Source: Marivita cryptomonadis
GTDB taxonomy: Bacteria > Pseudomonadota > Alphaproteobacteria > Rhodobacterales > Rhodobacteraceae
DNA: 53,376 bases
Reading direction: 5' to 3'
Assembly (NCBI RefSeq): GCF_002115725.1
Contig: NZ_JFKD01000023.1
Location: forward strand, 1-53,376
This document shows positions 32,701 to 41,863 of the stretch, piece by piece. The stretch's first letter is position 1; the number at the start of each line of letters is the position of its first letter. The notes under the pieces are model-generated. The model was not told the origin of the DNA. It searched no databases and was given only the letters and a program-made list of their open reading frames with translations. A program made the translations under genes and the position numbers.

Positions 32701-35656
32701 CGGCGACGATGACTTTGCCAATAGCGATGAAAATGTCCTCACATTCCTGCAGTGGCGCAATATCGATCCAATCAACAATCAGCTGGAATCTGCCTACAAT
32801 GCAGCGCTTGCAGCAGATTTGGCTGATGGCACCAATGATGGTTTCGTGGGTCAGGGTGTTCAGATCGAAACCTCTCTGACTATTGCAAATACAGAAGCTG
32901 GTGAAGCATACACTGTTGTCAATGTGAATGCAGATGCGATTCAAATCACTGGTGGTGCAGCGGTTGATCTGACTGTTGATGCTACCAATGATTACGACGT
33001 CATGACGGGCACCGCTGATGACCTTGTCAACATGACCGCCGATGTCGTTGATGATGAGGACATGATCGACTTGGGTGCTGGTCGCGACACTCTTGTTATC
33101 GCTGGCAACAATAGTATGGGTTTCGACGACACCGTTCAAACTGAAAACGATGAAGTCTGGATCAATAAATTCGGGATCGAGATCCTCGAAGTTGATACTG
33201 ATGTGACAAACCCTGCAGCAAATAACAAAATTGCTGGTTCTTACTATATCGTACTTGATGAAGAAGCGTTCGATACTGGTATCGACACGGTTAACTTTAC
33301 TGGGATGGGCGATGTCGATCATACAGTGGTTATTGGTGAAGATTTTGATGCTTCGTCTGTGACACTGGATGTGGCCGAAGATACAGGCAATGTTGCCCTG
33401 ATCCTCCGCAATCTGCAGGACACCCAGGTCACGCTGGTGGATGGCCTTGATATGTTCGCAGATGGTGGCGCAGCATTCTTGCTTGATGACGAATTTGATC
33501 TTGCTGGTGTCGATCTTGCACTAAAGGTTGCAAACGATGAAGCGCCGACAACCATCATCAATGGTGATGGCAACTTGACCGCTGCTGACGGCACTATTGA
33601 GCTTGAAGTGGAAGATGGTACATCGGGGGAGTTCGACAGCATCACACTCGTCGACAACTATGATCAAGCAGCTGGCGCAGATAATGGTGCTATCACGCTG
33701 ACGACTGCTGACGACTGGACGAAAAATGACGTCATGTTTGTCATCGATGCATCTGCTATCACCAACGATGATCAGGATAATGGTGCCGGTACAGATACCC
33801 CAGACGATGGTATCATTGGCGATGACGAATACGCTGCATCTATTCTTACTGGTGGTGTAACGATTGACGCAAAGCTCGAGACTGATTCTTCGCTTCTGAT
33901 CGCTGGGTCGGAAAACAACGACACCATCACCGGTGGTGAGCAGAGTGATGAGATTAGTGGTGGACTGGGCGATGATACTATTTACGGCAGTGCCACGGGG
34001 GCTGTAATCGCAGGCACTCCGATGGTGAACACCGTTACAGTTGCAGCCGACACCTATAATACAGGTGATGAAGTCACAATTACCGTAAATGGTGTGGACT
34101 TTACTTATACCGTTTCGGGTGGAGACGTTGTTGCAGATGTCACCAATGGATTGATCGCTGCGCTGAATAACGCGGATGTTGATACAGATGCCGATGCAGA
34201 CATTGGGGCTTCAACTACCAATGCAGCAACAGGTGTGATCACCATTACAGGCATTGATACATCCAATGGTCTGAATCTTGGCGAAGAGTTCACTGTGTCT
34301 TCCAGTGCGACAAACTTTCCAGGTGTAAAAGAAGTCACTACAGTTGAGTTGGCAGACGAGACCTATGACGCTGGCGATTTGGTGCGTATTACCGTTGACG
34401 GCGTCGACTACGACTATGTTGTCCCCGCCGATGGCACAACGCGTGACACAATTGCAACGGCTCTGGCAATTGATATCACAACAAACTCACCAACCGCATC
34501 TGCTGTGGCTTCAAATGGTACGGTGACTGTCACTGCGGATGATGTTGGTGATCCCATGGCCGTGTCATCGAGTGTTATTGATGAAGATCCTGTTGTGCAG
34601 ATCAGCGAGACGGATATCACAGGTCTGCTTCTGGGTAGTCAGCTTGATGTTACAATTAATGGTGACACGTATAGCGCGGTATTTAATGTTGACGCGACTA
34701 CAACCGCTGACAATTTCGCTACCACCTATAGTGCGGCCATTTTGGCTAATCATGGTGTTACCGTTACAGATGCTGCGGGTGTTCTTACATTCACAGGTGC
34801 TGCTGATGGGACGTCATTCACTGTAAGTGCGAATGGCAGTGTCATATTGCCTGGTGATACAACCACACCAACAGTTGGTGACACGGTTACTGACAATACC
34901 GATGCCAGTGTAGGAATTGTAGCTGGTGCTGAAGCCGCCGGTGCAGACGCAAATACACCTCCAAGTGTTACAGATGATGTAGACGGTGTAGCGGCTGTCA
35001 TCGCAGACGAAAGCGCTGGCGACGTTCTGAGTGGAGATGTGGGCAACGATACCATCTATGGCTATGGTGGTGATGACACCATTGACGGTGGTGATGGTGA
35101 TGATAATCTCTTCGGTGGTGATGGTGATGACTTGATCGTCACGGGTACTGGAAACGACTCTGTTGATGGTGGGGAAGGTTCAGACTCCATTGATCTGAGT
35201 GGTTCGACAGGTACATATGATGCCGGCAATGGGGTATTCATTGGTCGCGACACGATTATCTACTCGACCGAGGCAGAATCTCAGACAGTTCTTGGTGGTG
35301 GTACTGGAGTGGACGCTGTCACTGGGTTCAACGTTGGTACTCTCGTGACTACAGGGACTGATGCCGATGGAGCCGGCTTTGATGACACTGATGAAGGCGA
35401 CTTGATTGATTTGAGTGGTTTTGTCGGTGCCGGCTTGGCTGATGGAGACGGGGTTGCTGCCGGTAATCAGTTTAACTTCACAACAGCACTGGAAGCCGAG
35501 AATGCCTTGACTGGTATTAATAATGAGGTTGTCTTCATCTCCAGCCAGAACCTTCTGGTTGTGGATACGGATGGCAATGGTCTCATTGAAGAGTCTGACT
35601 TCCAAGTGGAACTGTCTGGTGTGACGTCTCTGTTCGAAGATAACTTCTTGCTCTAA
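29798..35656 (+). CDS. Giant RTX / S-layer-like protein with DUF4214 domain
   Basis: The 1952-residue acidic protein has no signal peptide. Residues about 10-145 form a DUF4214-type domain (VASLFVGYFDRAPAPSGLNYWVG; DIFNNLLGRDPANGLDNYYV). A long Asp/Asn/Thr-rich middle follows. Calcium-binding RTX nonapeptides appear near 1370-1400 (ISGGLGDDTIYG) and 1735-1800 (GNDTIYGYGGDDTIDGGDGD). Between them are about three degenerate copies of a roughly 100-residue domain (GDEVTITVNGVDFTYTV; GDLVRITVDGVDYDYVV). The hydrophobic tail FEDNFLL suits a C-terminal type I secretion signal. The exporter genes follow at 36329-39423. It is probably secreted whole and bound by Ca2+ at the cell surface, as an S-layer or adhesin. 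Confidence 0.88.
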   Translation: MALDLSTLTPQEQVASLFVGYFDRAPAPSGLNYWVGELTSGNMTITEIAASFGNQPETTGLYPLLGAPNLATQQGYLDLVTDIFNNLLGRDPANGLDNYYVQQLIGGADIGQVIVDIISGAQGADKALLENKIEVGLDWAAEALDNNIATSTNPLSEVVNGQLIILDEAAYNSARSVLDNVTDDPATVAAAKAETAAFMAASTYILTNDVDVASANVFNAQPAYTPGGTDFINTLQDEDVLTGTGDNPTLNAIIGTISEEGTESEIAPTLNGIETVNLRVTDNDVQRLDFQDATGLKNLNVNRITDTGTTLTLDNLAASTTSVSVSNATTDGEVHFLWREDELTATDNELDLTLDQARLGGNHSTFGLTIGETGDSAEDQGYGFETVNIQIDGSSNIDRMLVGANSEEDTETDTDQTINVFADAALEVNDLVADGAEFINLTANADVQIMADEDNLLDANNDGIQTADLQELTIIGAADVSIDGLDGDTSWNGTLGDTNNGDGVTVDASTMTGDLQLGADMLGDDESSVTSGFGDDEIIAYDGLAGDVATNAGEDYVGVDLYMYGTASIATGDDDDEVDAAGVDMQALADVEANANSSFGEALAASIDTGAGDDVVTAANLQGASDWNNGDLLDSNVDDTFFIVGASIVTGDGNDDVMFDTASEGAVINTGSDNDLVSVLFDGSTTVLAEDTLDTREVDLGGAQDFAGAHLMLGAGDDIAGFEEEDSTSGDAASTIVDTDAHLDGGAGADMMNVVALDVVNVTAINLGLLGDENGEAFNTYVDGVETLNLTVANQIIDDANLDVSENDDKDTDGQINVDVLRFDGDLATLNLVSEEQALEEFVLNSQEQYQAGTATKFVVNNLREDVAVSLSANEATGVNSGLLEDDSVTDVTLLVDLADASGNDDTFTLDVGAPNATYAGADNVDLNLEMGETSSFPAGKVADTDYMAENVVLNFASGSHAVDLNGFGDDDFANSDENVLTFLQWRNIDPINNQLESAYNAALAADLADGTNDGFVGQGVQIETSLTIANTEAGEAYTVVNVNADAIQITGGAAVDLTVDATNDYDVMTGTADDLVNMTADVVDDEDMIDLGAGRDTLVIAGNNSMGFDDTVQTENDEVWINKFGIEILEVDTDVTNPAANNKIAGSYYIVLDEEAFDTGIDTVNFTGMGDVDHTVVIGEDFDASSVTLDVAEDTGNVALILRNLQDTQVTLVDGLDMFADGGAAFLLDDEFDLAGVDLALKVANDEAPTTIINGDGNLTAADGTIELEVEDGTSGEFDSITLVDNYDQAAGADNGAITLTTADDWTKNDVMFVIDASAITNDDQDNGAGTDTPDDGIIGDDEYAASILTGGVTIDAKLETDSSLLIAGSENNDTITGGEQSDEISGGLGDDTIYGSATGAVIAGTPMVNTVTVAADTYNTGDEVTITVNGVDFTYTVSGGDVVADVTNGLIAALNNADVDTDADADIGASTTNAATGVITITGIDTSNGLNLGEEFTVSSSATNFPGVKEVTTVELADETYDAGDLVRITVDGVDYDYVVPADGTTRDTIATALAIDITTNSPTASAVASNGTVTVTADDVGDPMAVSSSVIDEDPVVQISETDITGLLLGSQLDVTINGDTYSAVFNVDATTTADNFATTYSAAILANHGVTVTDAAGVLTFTGAADGTSFTVSANGSVILPGDTTTPTVGDTVTDNTDASVGIVAGAEAAGADANTPPSVTDDVDGVAAVIADESAGDVLSGDVGNDTIYGYGGDDTIDGGDGDDNLFGGDGDDLIVTGTGNDSVDGGEGSDSIDLSGSTGTYDAGNGVFIGRDTIIYSTEAESQTVLGGGTGVDAVTGFNVGTLVTTGTDADGAGFDDTDEGDLIDLSGFVGAGLADGDGVAAGNQFNFTTALEAENALTGINNEVVFISSQNLLVVDTDGNGLIEESDFQVELSGVTSLFEDNFLL

Positions 35657-35693
35657 GCGTTGCGCTACTCCTTCTAAGGGGGAGATAAAATTT

Positions 35694-35720
35694 AAACCCC
35701 CGGCTTTCGTCGGGGGTTTT
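35694..35720 (+). terminator. Intrinsic terminator after the RTX gene
   Basis: Arms aaacccccg and cgggggttt are perfect, with an 8-nt loop, followed by TTTT. It should end the abundant RTX transcript before the DUF6447 gene. Confidence 0.85.
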
Positions 35721-35795
35721 GCTTTCCAAGCGTGCGAAGGGTGTGACCTTTGCGTTATCCTGTTACTTCTATCCTCACTTCAAAAGGTGATCATC

Positions 35796-35996
35796 ATGAC
35801 CGGCACTCCCAAAGTGACCATCGACGGTAAAGAATATGCATTGGATAGCCTCTCCTCGGCTGCCAGAACTCAAGTTAACAACCTGCGGGCTGTTGATCAG
35901 GAGATTGCGCGCCTCAAGCAGCAGCAAGCCATTGCACAAACTGCTCGGAACACATTCGCAAAAGCCTTGCAGGCTGAACTCCCGAAGAACGCGTAA
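35796..35996 (+). CDS. DUF6447 family small protein
   Basis: A 66-residue protein, TPKVTIDGKEYALDSLSSAA then an alpha-helical coiled part (EIARLKQQQAIAQTARNTFA). I recall this family (DUF6447) as small proteins encoded near secretion or surface genes; function unknown. ATG 35796 has aaaagg at 7 nt; a GTG at 35787 would add three residues. It lies between the RTX gene and the type I exporter, so it may be a chaperone or regulator of that system. Confidence 0.7.
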   Translation: MTGTPKVTIDGKEYALDSLSSAARTQVNNLRAVDQEIARLKQQQAIAQTARNTFAKALQAELPKNA

Positions 35997-36328
35997 TTAA
36001 GCGAGTACGAATGATGCCTATCTAAGGCTTGGGATGGTCCGGTGTCGAGATGGTGTCTGGGCTCAGGTAGGTCGAACCGCCAGTCACTTTGTGATGTGCA
36101 CATTCCACGCCAATCGGCGGCCCTCACAGAGGGGTATTTGTTCAGGTAAAGACGTCTGAGCATTGGTCTAAGATATGTACACGTATTTCTGGCTTGCTTG
36201 TTCGTTTGCTCGTAGAGATGATGCGAATTGCTTTAAGAGACCGATATGTGTACAAATTCACGTGGTAAAATCGGGATGGGCGAACAATTTTTTTCGTCGA
36301 TCTGCGATTTGTGAAAGGGCCCAGCTCC
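35997..36328. other. Intergenic region upstream of the type I secretion genes
   Basis: No gene or strong hairpin is seen. It should hold the promoter for the ABC/HlyD operon, which is thus transcribed separately from the RTX gene. Confidence 0.35.
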
Positions 36329-38074
36329 ATGGAAGCAACGTCACCCCTTGCAAAAGCGTATGGCCGGTTCAAGGCGATCATCTTTGCCACTGTCATCTTC
36401 AGTTTCTTCTCGAACCTGCTCATGTTTGTCGGGCCGCTCTACATGCTTCAGGTCTATGACCGCGTGTTGGCCAGCCGGAACGAGAATACGCTTCTGATGA
36501 TCACCGGCATCGCGGTGTTGTTGCTGATCACCTACGGGTTCCTGGAATTCATACGATCCAAGATGCTTGTGCGGGCAGGATTGCAGTTCGACGACATGCT
36601 GGCGAACCCGGCCTTCAATCGTGTTGTGCGCAAGCAGCTTGCGGCGCCGAACTCGGGTGCGCATGCAACGCTGCAGGATGTGGATCGGGTTCGGGAATTC
36701 TTGACGGGGCAGGGGATCCTCGCGTTTTTCGACGCACCTTGGGTGCCTTTGTTCCTGGCACTTTGTTTCGCGTTCCATCCTTGGCTGGGTTTCGTGGCGA
36801 CCGGTGGTGCGCTGATCATCTTCGTTCTGGCGCTGACCAATGAATTTGCGACGCGCGGTCTTTTGCAGGATGCGGGTAACGCCAATATCGGTGCTGCGCA
36901 TTTCGTCAACACGACGGTTCAGAACGCAGAAGTGATCCGTGCGCTTGGGATGGAAAAACCGCTGACCAATCGGTGGCTCAAACAACATGACGATGTGCTG
37001 GCTGCTCAGGCAAAGGCGAGCGGGCGGGCCGGGGCGATCATGGCGTCCACCAAGTTCGTACGCATGTCCTTGCAGATTGCCATTCTGGGCACTGGCGCCT
37101 ACCTGGCGATCCATCAACAAATCTCACCCGGCATCATGATCGCCGCCTCGATCGTTATGGGCCGTGCCCTTGCGCCAGTGGAGCAGGCTGTTGGACAGTG
37201 GAAGCAGTTTGTTGCAGCCCGCCAAGCGCACAAGAGGCTGACGGATATCTTCGCCGCGCTTGATGACGAAGAAGATCGCATGCAGCTGCCGGCTCCCAAG
37301 GGTAACCTCGCGGTGCAAAATCTTTTTGCCACAGCTCCCGGGACAAAAACCGCTCTTCTGAAGGGCGTTTCCTTCAGCGTGACACAAGGAGAGATATTGG
37401 CGATCATTGGCCCGAGTGGATCGGGCAAGTCAACCCTGGTGCGGCACATTGTTGGTGCCATGCAACCCGCATCCGGAGCAGTCCGCCTGGAGGGAACCGA
37501 ACTGCACCACTGGGACCCGGACCAGCTGGGTCGATACATGGGATATATGCCGCAGGACGTGAAGCTGTTTCGTGGCTCTGTCGCAGAGAACATCTCGCGT
37601 TTTCTGAATGATGTTCAGGACAGTGAAATTGTCGCTGCCTCGACGCTATCGGGGGCGCATGACATGATCCAGACGCTGAGTGATGGCTACGATACCGATG
37701 TAGGGGATGGTGGGAACGCATTGTCTGGAGGGCAGCGCCAACGTGTCGGACTTGCGCGGGCAATTTTCCGCGAACCCAGCCTGATCGTATTGGATGAGCC
37801 AAATTCAAATCTCGACTCGATGGGAGAACAGGCGCTCATCGCATGTATCCAGGAGTTGAAGAAGCGTGGCAAAACCGTGGTTCTTGTCACACACAAGACC
37901 AACTTACTGGCCTTGTCTGATAAAGCTTTGATGTTGGTGAACGGAGCGGTCGAGAAGTTTGGGCCAACACGTGAGATTTTTGGTCAGGCGCAGCAAGGCC
38001 AGCCCAATAATGACGGGCCCGCCGCCAAACCGACACCGGCCATTGTCAACATGACAGACACGTCCCGCGGATGA
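36329..38074 (+). CDS. Type I secretion permease/ATPase (PrtD/RsaD type)
   Basis: The 581-residue inner-membrane ABC exporter starts with hydrophobic helices (FKAIIFATVIFSFFSNLLMF; LLMITGIAVLLLITYGFLEF) in a membrane domain to about residue 310. The nucleotide-binding domain has Walker A IGPSGSGKSTL (about 359), signature LSGGQRQRVGLARA (about 464) and Walker B LIVLDEPNSNLD. There is no N-terminal peptidase domain, as in exporters of RTX proteases and S-layer proteins. ATG 36329 is preferred over GTG 36311, since gaaaggg lies upstream of it. It surely pairs with the membrane-fusion protein that follows; the outer-membrane TolC is not encoded here. Confidence 0.92.
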   Translation: MEATSPLAKAYGRFKAIIFATVIFSFFSNLLMFVGPLYMLQVYDRVLASRNENTLLMITGIAVLLLITYGFLEFIRSKMLVRAGLQFDDMLANPAFNRVVRKQLAAPNSGAHATLQDVDRVREFLTGQGILAFFDAPWVPLFLALCFAFHPWLGFVATGGALIIFVLALTNEFATRGLLQDAGNANIGAAHFVNTTVQNAEVIRALGMEKPLTNRWLKQHDDVLAAQAKASGRAGAIMASTKFVRMSLQIAILGTGAYLAIHQQISPGIMIAASIVMGRALAPVEQAVGQWKQFVAARQAHKRLTDIFAALDDEEDRMQLPAPKGNLAVQNLFATAPGTKTALLKGVSFSVTQGEILAIIGPSGSGKSTLVRHIVGAMQPASGAVRLEGTELHHWDPDQLGRYMGYMPQDVKLFRGSVAENISRFLNDVQDSEIVAASTLSGAHDMIQTLSDGYDTDVGDGGNALSGGQRQRVGLARAIFREPSLIVLDEPNSNLDSMGEQALIACIQELKKRGKTVVLVTHKTNLLALSDKALMLVNGAVEKFGPTREIFGQAQQGQPNNDGPAAKPTPAIVNMTDTSRG

Positions 38075-38130
38075 CACATACGTCCCTGGATCAGACCAAC
38101 ACGTACCGCTCTTGAGGAGCTTGATGCCAA

Positions 38131-39423
38131 ATGGTGAAGAAACCTAGCCCGAAACCCGTTGCTCTTGCGGGCTACGTCCTTATCTTTCTGACTTTCGGGG
38201 TCTTGGGAAGCTGGGCAGCCGTTGCCAAACTGGACAGCGCCGTTGTGGCGCCTGCCATCATCTCTCTGGAAGGCAATCGGCGTGTGGTTCAGCATTTCGA
38301 AGGCGGGATTGTCGAAGACATTCTCGTCGCCGAGGCGGATACAGTCGAGCAGGGGGATATCCTGTTGCGCCTGAGCGCCGTCGAAGCGCAGTCCAATCTC
38401 GAGGTTCTGTCCACCCGTCTGGATGTGTCGCGCATGATTGAGGCGCGGCTTTTGGCGGAGCGGAAGCTGGCGCCTGACGTCGTGTTCCCAGCTGACCTTG
38501 TGTCCGGAGACAATCAAGTGGTGGTGGCTGTCAGGGACGACCAGACCGATCTCTTCCGGGAAGGCAGGTCGATCCTTAAATCACAGGAAGATATCCTGCG
38601 GGCGCGCCGGGAACAGATCGAGGTGCAAATCGAAGGTCTGGAATTGCAGAAATCTGCCTTCCAGCGCCGCATCGACAACTATACCGAAATGCTGGATCGG
38701 ATGCGCGACGGAGAAAGCCGTGGTCTCATCCAGGGCAACGTGCTCAGTCAGCGGGAAGACGAGATGATCGAGATCGAGGCCAATCTCGGGAAGGTCATCT
38801 CGGAGATCGCTCAGGCGCGCGCCAGTATCGGTGAGACTGCCCTGCAAATTCTGCAACTGAACCAGGAATACCGTCAGAAAGCCAATACCGAGCTCGAGCG
38901 GATCCGCGCCGAGATCAGCGAATTGCAGGAGCGGCGCAAGGTTGCCATCGATGTTCTGAACCGAACCGAGATCCGGGCTCCGGGGTCGGGGACCATCCAA
39001 AACCTCAAGGTGCACACGGTCGGGTCCGTGATCCGTCCCGGCGATGTGCTGATGGAGCTGGTGCCCGAGGATGAAGAGCTGATCATCAACGCCCGCGTGT
39101 CGCCGATCGACAAGGACAACGTGGCACCTGGTCTGCTTACAGAAGTGCGCTTCACTGCGTTCAAGACCAAGCTGACGCCGATCATGCTGGGCTCGGTGGA
39201 GAGCGTGTCGGGGGATGTTATCACTCCGGACAATCCCAATGATCCGCCGTACTTTCTGGCGCGTGTCGCGGTGGATGAGAATGACATCCCCGAAGAAATC
39301 CGGGATCGTATCACTGCAGGCATGCCGGTGGATGTGATCATAACAACTGGCGAGCGCACCGTGGCGAACTTCATCGTATCCCCGTTGATGGATGCCGTGC
39401 GCAAAAGTATGATCGAAGAATAA
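38131..39423 (+). CDS. Type I secretion membrane-fusion protein (HlyD family)
   Basis: The 430-residue periplasmic adaptor has one N-terminal membrane helix (ALAGYVLIFLTFGVLGSWAAV), a first lipoyl half (EGNRRVVQHFEGGIVEDILV), a long coiled-coil hairpin (about residues 95-285) and the second half with IRAPGSGTIQNLKVHTVG and a C-terminal RVAVDENDIP segment. A gaggag site precedes the start. It lies 56 bp after the exporter gene in one operon and should bridge it to a TolC-type channel to export the RTX protein. Confidence 0.92.
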   Translation: MVKKPSPKPVALAGYVLIFLTFGVLGSWAAVAKLDSAVVAPAIISLEGNRRVVQHFEGGIVEDILVAEADTVEQGDILLRLSAVEAQSNLEVLSTRLDVSRMIEARLLAERKLAPDVVFPADLVSGDNQVVVAVRDDQTDLFREGRSILKSQEDILRARREQIEVQIEGLELQKSAFQRRIDNYTEMLDRMRDGESRGLIQGNVLSQREDEMIEIEANLGKVISEIAQARASIGETALQILQLNQEYRQKANTELERIRAEISELQERRKVAIDVLNRTEIRAPGSGTIQNLKVHTVGSVIRPGDVLMELVPEDEELIINARVSPIDKDNVAPGLLTEVRFTAFKTKLTPIMLGSVESVSGDVITPDNPNDPPYFLARVAVDENDIPEEIRDRITAGMPVDVIITTGERTVANFIVSPLMDAVRKSMIEE

Positions 39424-39536
39424 CGTCTCGCTCCAGGCGCCGTCGGCGGGTTGTCCGGGGCCGAAGAGCGCGTACAGATCTCATGCCCGGCTTTCCGCGT
39501 GACGGACCAAGCCGGGCATCTCTTGTACTTGGTCTT

Positions 39537-41306
39537 TTACGCGGTCAGCTCGAAGCTTTCAAAATCGCTGCGCAACCCAATGGTTGTGACGACGCCGCCG
39601 TCATCAAGGCTCCAGCTCATAAGATGCAAAGGGGCGTTTGGATTGTTCACGACCGTATCAAAATCCAGGAATACGTAATCGTCGTCTGTTTGGACGACCT
39701 CAAAATTGTCCAGACGGTCGAGCATGAAATGAATAAATGCGGCAGCGTCCTTGTCAAAAGCGCGTTTATCACTTTCGGCATCTGCAAGCGACACTGCCGT
39801 GTCAATGAGTGTCTTGATGGAACGGTCTGCCGCGAGCTGTGGCAAAGGGGTCCAGGGCACGATTTCCATGTTGTTGTCGAGTGCGGTGTCTGGCGAAGAA
39901 ACACCTGGCCCGATTGGCGTGGAGGTATTGTTCGTGACCTCGAGGATGTCGAAAGAGGCGAAAAATATCTCCCCTTGAACGACGAAGCTCTCAAGGGATG
40001 TCTGCCAGATTTGAAGCAGATCCTCGACCCCTTGAACAGAGATCGTCACCAGATCCTTCGTGTTCTGCTCAGTGTCACTCTTGGGAAGGACATAGGGCAG
40101 GTCTTGGGACGCAACGCTGTCCGGTGCGGACAGCGTGGAGTTTTCAGGTGACGTATCGGCGATGATCCTGGTGCCGAAGGCCCCGCTGATATCGCTGTTT
40201 TGCGGTGCCACAAGACCTGCCATCTTGACGGCCTGATCCATTGCAAGAGGGACCGATGTCGCTGCACTGACCTGGCTTGCCGTCAAGCTCTGCTCAAGGG
40301 GGGCGTCCAGTCCCCAGATCGAATTTTCGGTCTGACCCGCATCCAAAAGGCCTGAGGTGGCATCCGTTGTGACAAGGACCTGACCCAACACAGCCAGTGC
40401 ATGCTCCGTCTCTTCCAGGATGTCTGCAAGCGGTTCGGTCAAGCTGCGTTCAGAGACCAGTCCAAGAGCGAAAGCGATGGAGCTCAATCCCAAACCAAAC
40501 GAATTGGGCGCAATAGCCAGCCCGGAGTGGCTTACCATGTCTTTTGGGGCCATGCTGTTGGGTTGAAACGAGGATGCTGCCTTATGATCCTGCATGGGAC
40601 CTGAATCGTCCTCTTTTTGAGGGACATAAACGGGACCGTGCGGTGTGTCGGGGCGTGCAGTTTCGATTGCATTCGAAAATTCAATGAGCGTGTCCGCAGA
40701 AGGTCGACCAGCGTCATCGTCGGGGCTGTTCACCGGCAGAACAAGCTCCTCGGAGGCCAGGAGCAAGCTCCAGACCAGGGCTGCGAGGATTGTCGAGGGG
40801 TGCAGGCGCAATGTGCCACTTCGATCAAAGCGGACAACTGTATGTCCCGCCATGATCGTGTCGTCCGAAGGGGTTTGGGGCAGGGCGTTGCGGGTGAAAT
40901 CCGATACAAGATCGTTGAAATCATGCCCCCTCAAAGGGTGCTGAAGGTTTGGATTGTCAAGAAGATAGAGGCCATCAATCCGGCAAAAATGAATGAAGAC
41001 GTCACCTGATTCGTGACAGAAGACGAACCACGGGTCGCCCTCATCACTGAGGCCGCGGTCAATCTCAATGGCAATGCCTGCGGCCTGCAAAAGCGCCTTG
41101 ACGCGAAACAGGTTTGCCAGCTCCTGATTGCTCCAGTCACGCACCGACGGCACATCTGCGCGCGTGTGCCATGAGGTTTTGGGTCTGTCGAGTTCGATCG
41201 CGCCGTCGGGCGTTCTGTGGAACCGTACCGTTTCATCACGGTCTTCACAAAATCGATCGGTCGACAGGGCCGTATCCCTAGGTTTGAATGTCAGGATATC
41301 AGCCAT
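39537..41306 (-). CDS. Large hypothetical protein, 589 aa
   Basis: I do not recognise this protein. Residues 1-170 look globular (RVKALLQAAGIAIEIDRGL; DPWFVFCHESGDVFIHFCRI; MAGHTVVRFDRSGTLRLHPS). A hydrophobic stretch ILAALVWSLLLASEELVLPV follows near residue 172, possibly one membrane segment. The rest is acidic, Ser/Thr/Asp/Pro-rich and low in complexity to about 400, then a more ordered C-terminus. It converges with the secretion operon and shares its neighbourhood only with surface genes, so a role in sensing or display at the envelope is possible. Confidence 0.65.
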   Translation of the reverse strand: MADILTFKPRDTALSTDRFCEDRDETVRFHRTPDGAIELDRPKTSWHTRADVPSVRDWSNQELANLFRVKALLQAAGIAIEIDRGLSDEGDPWFVFCHESGDVFIHFCRIDGLYLLDNPNLQHPLRGHDFNDLVSDFTRNALPQTPSDDTIMAGHTVVRFDRSGTLRLHPSTILAALVWSLLLASEELVLPVNSPDDDAGRPSADTLIEFSNAIETARPDTPHGPVYVPQKEDDSGPMQDHKAASSFQPNSMAPKDMVSHSGLAIAPNSFGLGLSSIAFALGLVSERSLTEPLADILEETEHALAVLGQVLVTTDATSGLLDAGQTENSIWGLDAPLEQSLTASQVSAATSVPLAMDQAVKMAGLVAPQNSDISGAFGTRIIADTSPENSTLSAPDSVASQDLPYVLPKSDTEQNTKDLVTISVQGVEDLLQIWQTSLESFVVQGEIFFASFDILEVTNNTSTPIGPGVSSPDTALDNNMEIVPWTPLPQLAADRSIKTLIDTAVSLADAESDKRAFDKDAAAFIHFMLDRLDNFEVVQTDDDYVFLDFDTVVNNPNAPLHLMSWSLDDGGVVTTIGLRSDFESFELTA

Positions 41307-41406
41307 AAAACACCAAGGTTGCGACGTGGAGGGTCAGGTGGGGTACCGCGGTCTGCGTGGAGGCTCCGAGCAGGAATAGCCTGGTATTTTTCGAGTCCCT
41401 ACACCG

Positions 41407-41712
41407 TCATGCCGCGGTTTCGTCAAACAGAATCTTATAGGTTGTTGGTTGATAGTGGCGCAGAAGGATGCGCACGAATTCCCGCGGCTCCTGGCCCAAG
41501 GCCTGAGCCCACTCACCGTAGCGATGTTCTGGAATCTTGCCACGTCCCGTTTCAAGCTGTGAGATGAAGGTGTAGTAGTCCAAGGACAGCCGATCAGCCA
41601 GATCCCGTTGGGAAAGCCCTTGGTCTTCACGCATGGCCTTCAGCAAAATGCCCAGAGCAAGTCGTTGCTCCTTGCTTTCCTCGGGCGTTGTTTTGTGTAG
41701 CTCGGCGAGCAT
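41407..41712 (-). CDS. XRE-family transcriptional regulator
   Basis: A 101-residue protein with an HTH of the XRE/Cro type: LALGILLKAMREDQGLSQRDLADRLSLDYYTFISQLETGRG, then IPEHRYGEWAQALGQEPREF. The start MLAELHKTT at 41712 is supported by ggagaaag; a longer frame to 41766 adds residues outside the fold. It may regulate the 589-residue gene downstream on the same strand or the neighbouring surface operons. The site it binds cannot be seen. Confidence 0.82.
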   Translation of the reverse strand: MLAELHKTTPEESKEQRLALGILLKAMREDQGLSQRDLADRLSLDYYTFISQLETGRGKIPEHRYGEWAQALGQEPREFVRILLRHYQPTTYKILFDETAA

Positions 41713-41863
41713 GAGCTTTCTCCTTGAATCACACCGGCGTGGCAGCGCCAAGTATGGAATTAGCACGTTTCATCTATACAGTATGTATAATATAGCCGGG
41801 ATATTACCAATTGTAAAAGTCTTGAATTTTGCAAAGCAGGGTTTGCAGGTTCGCTTCGTTGCT

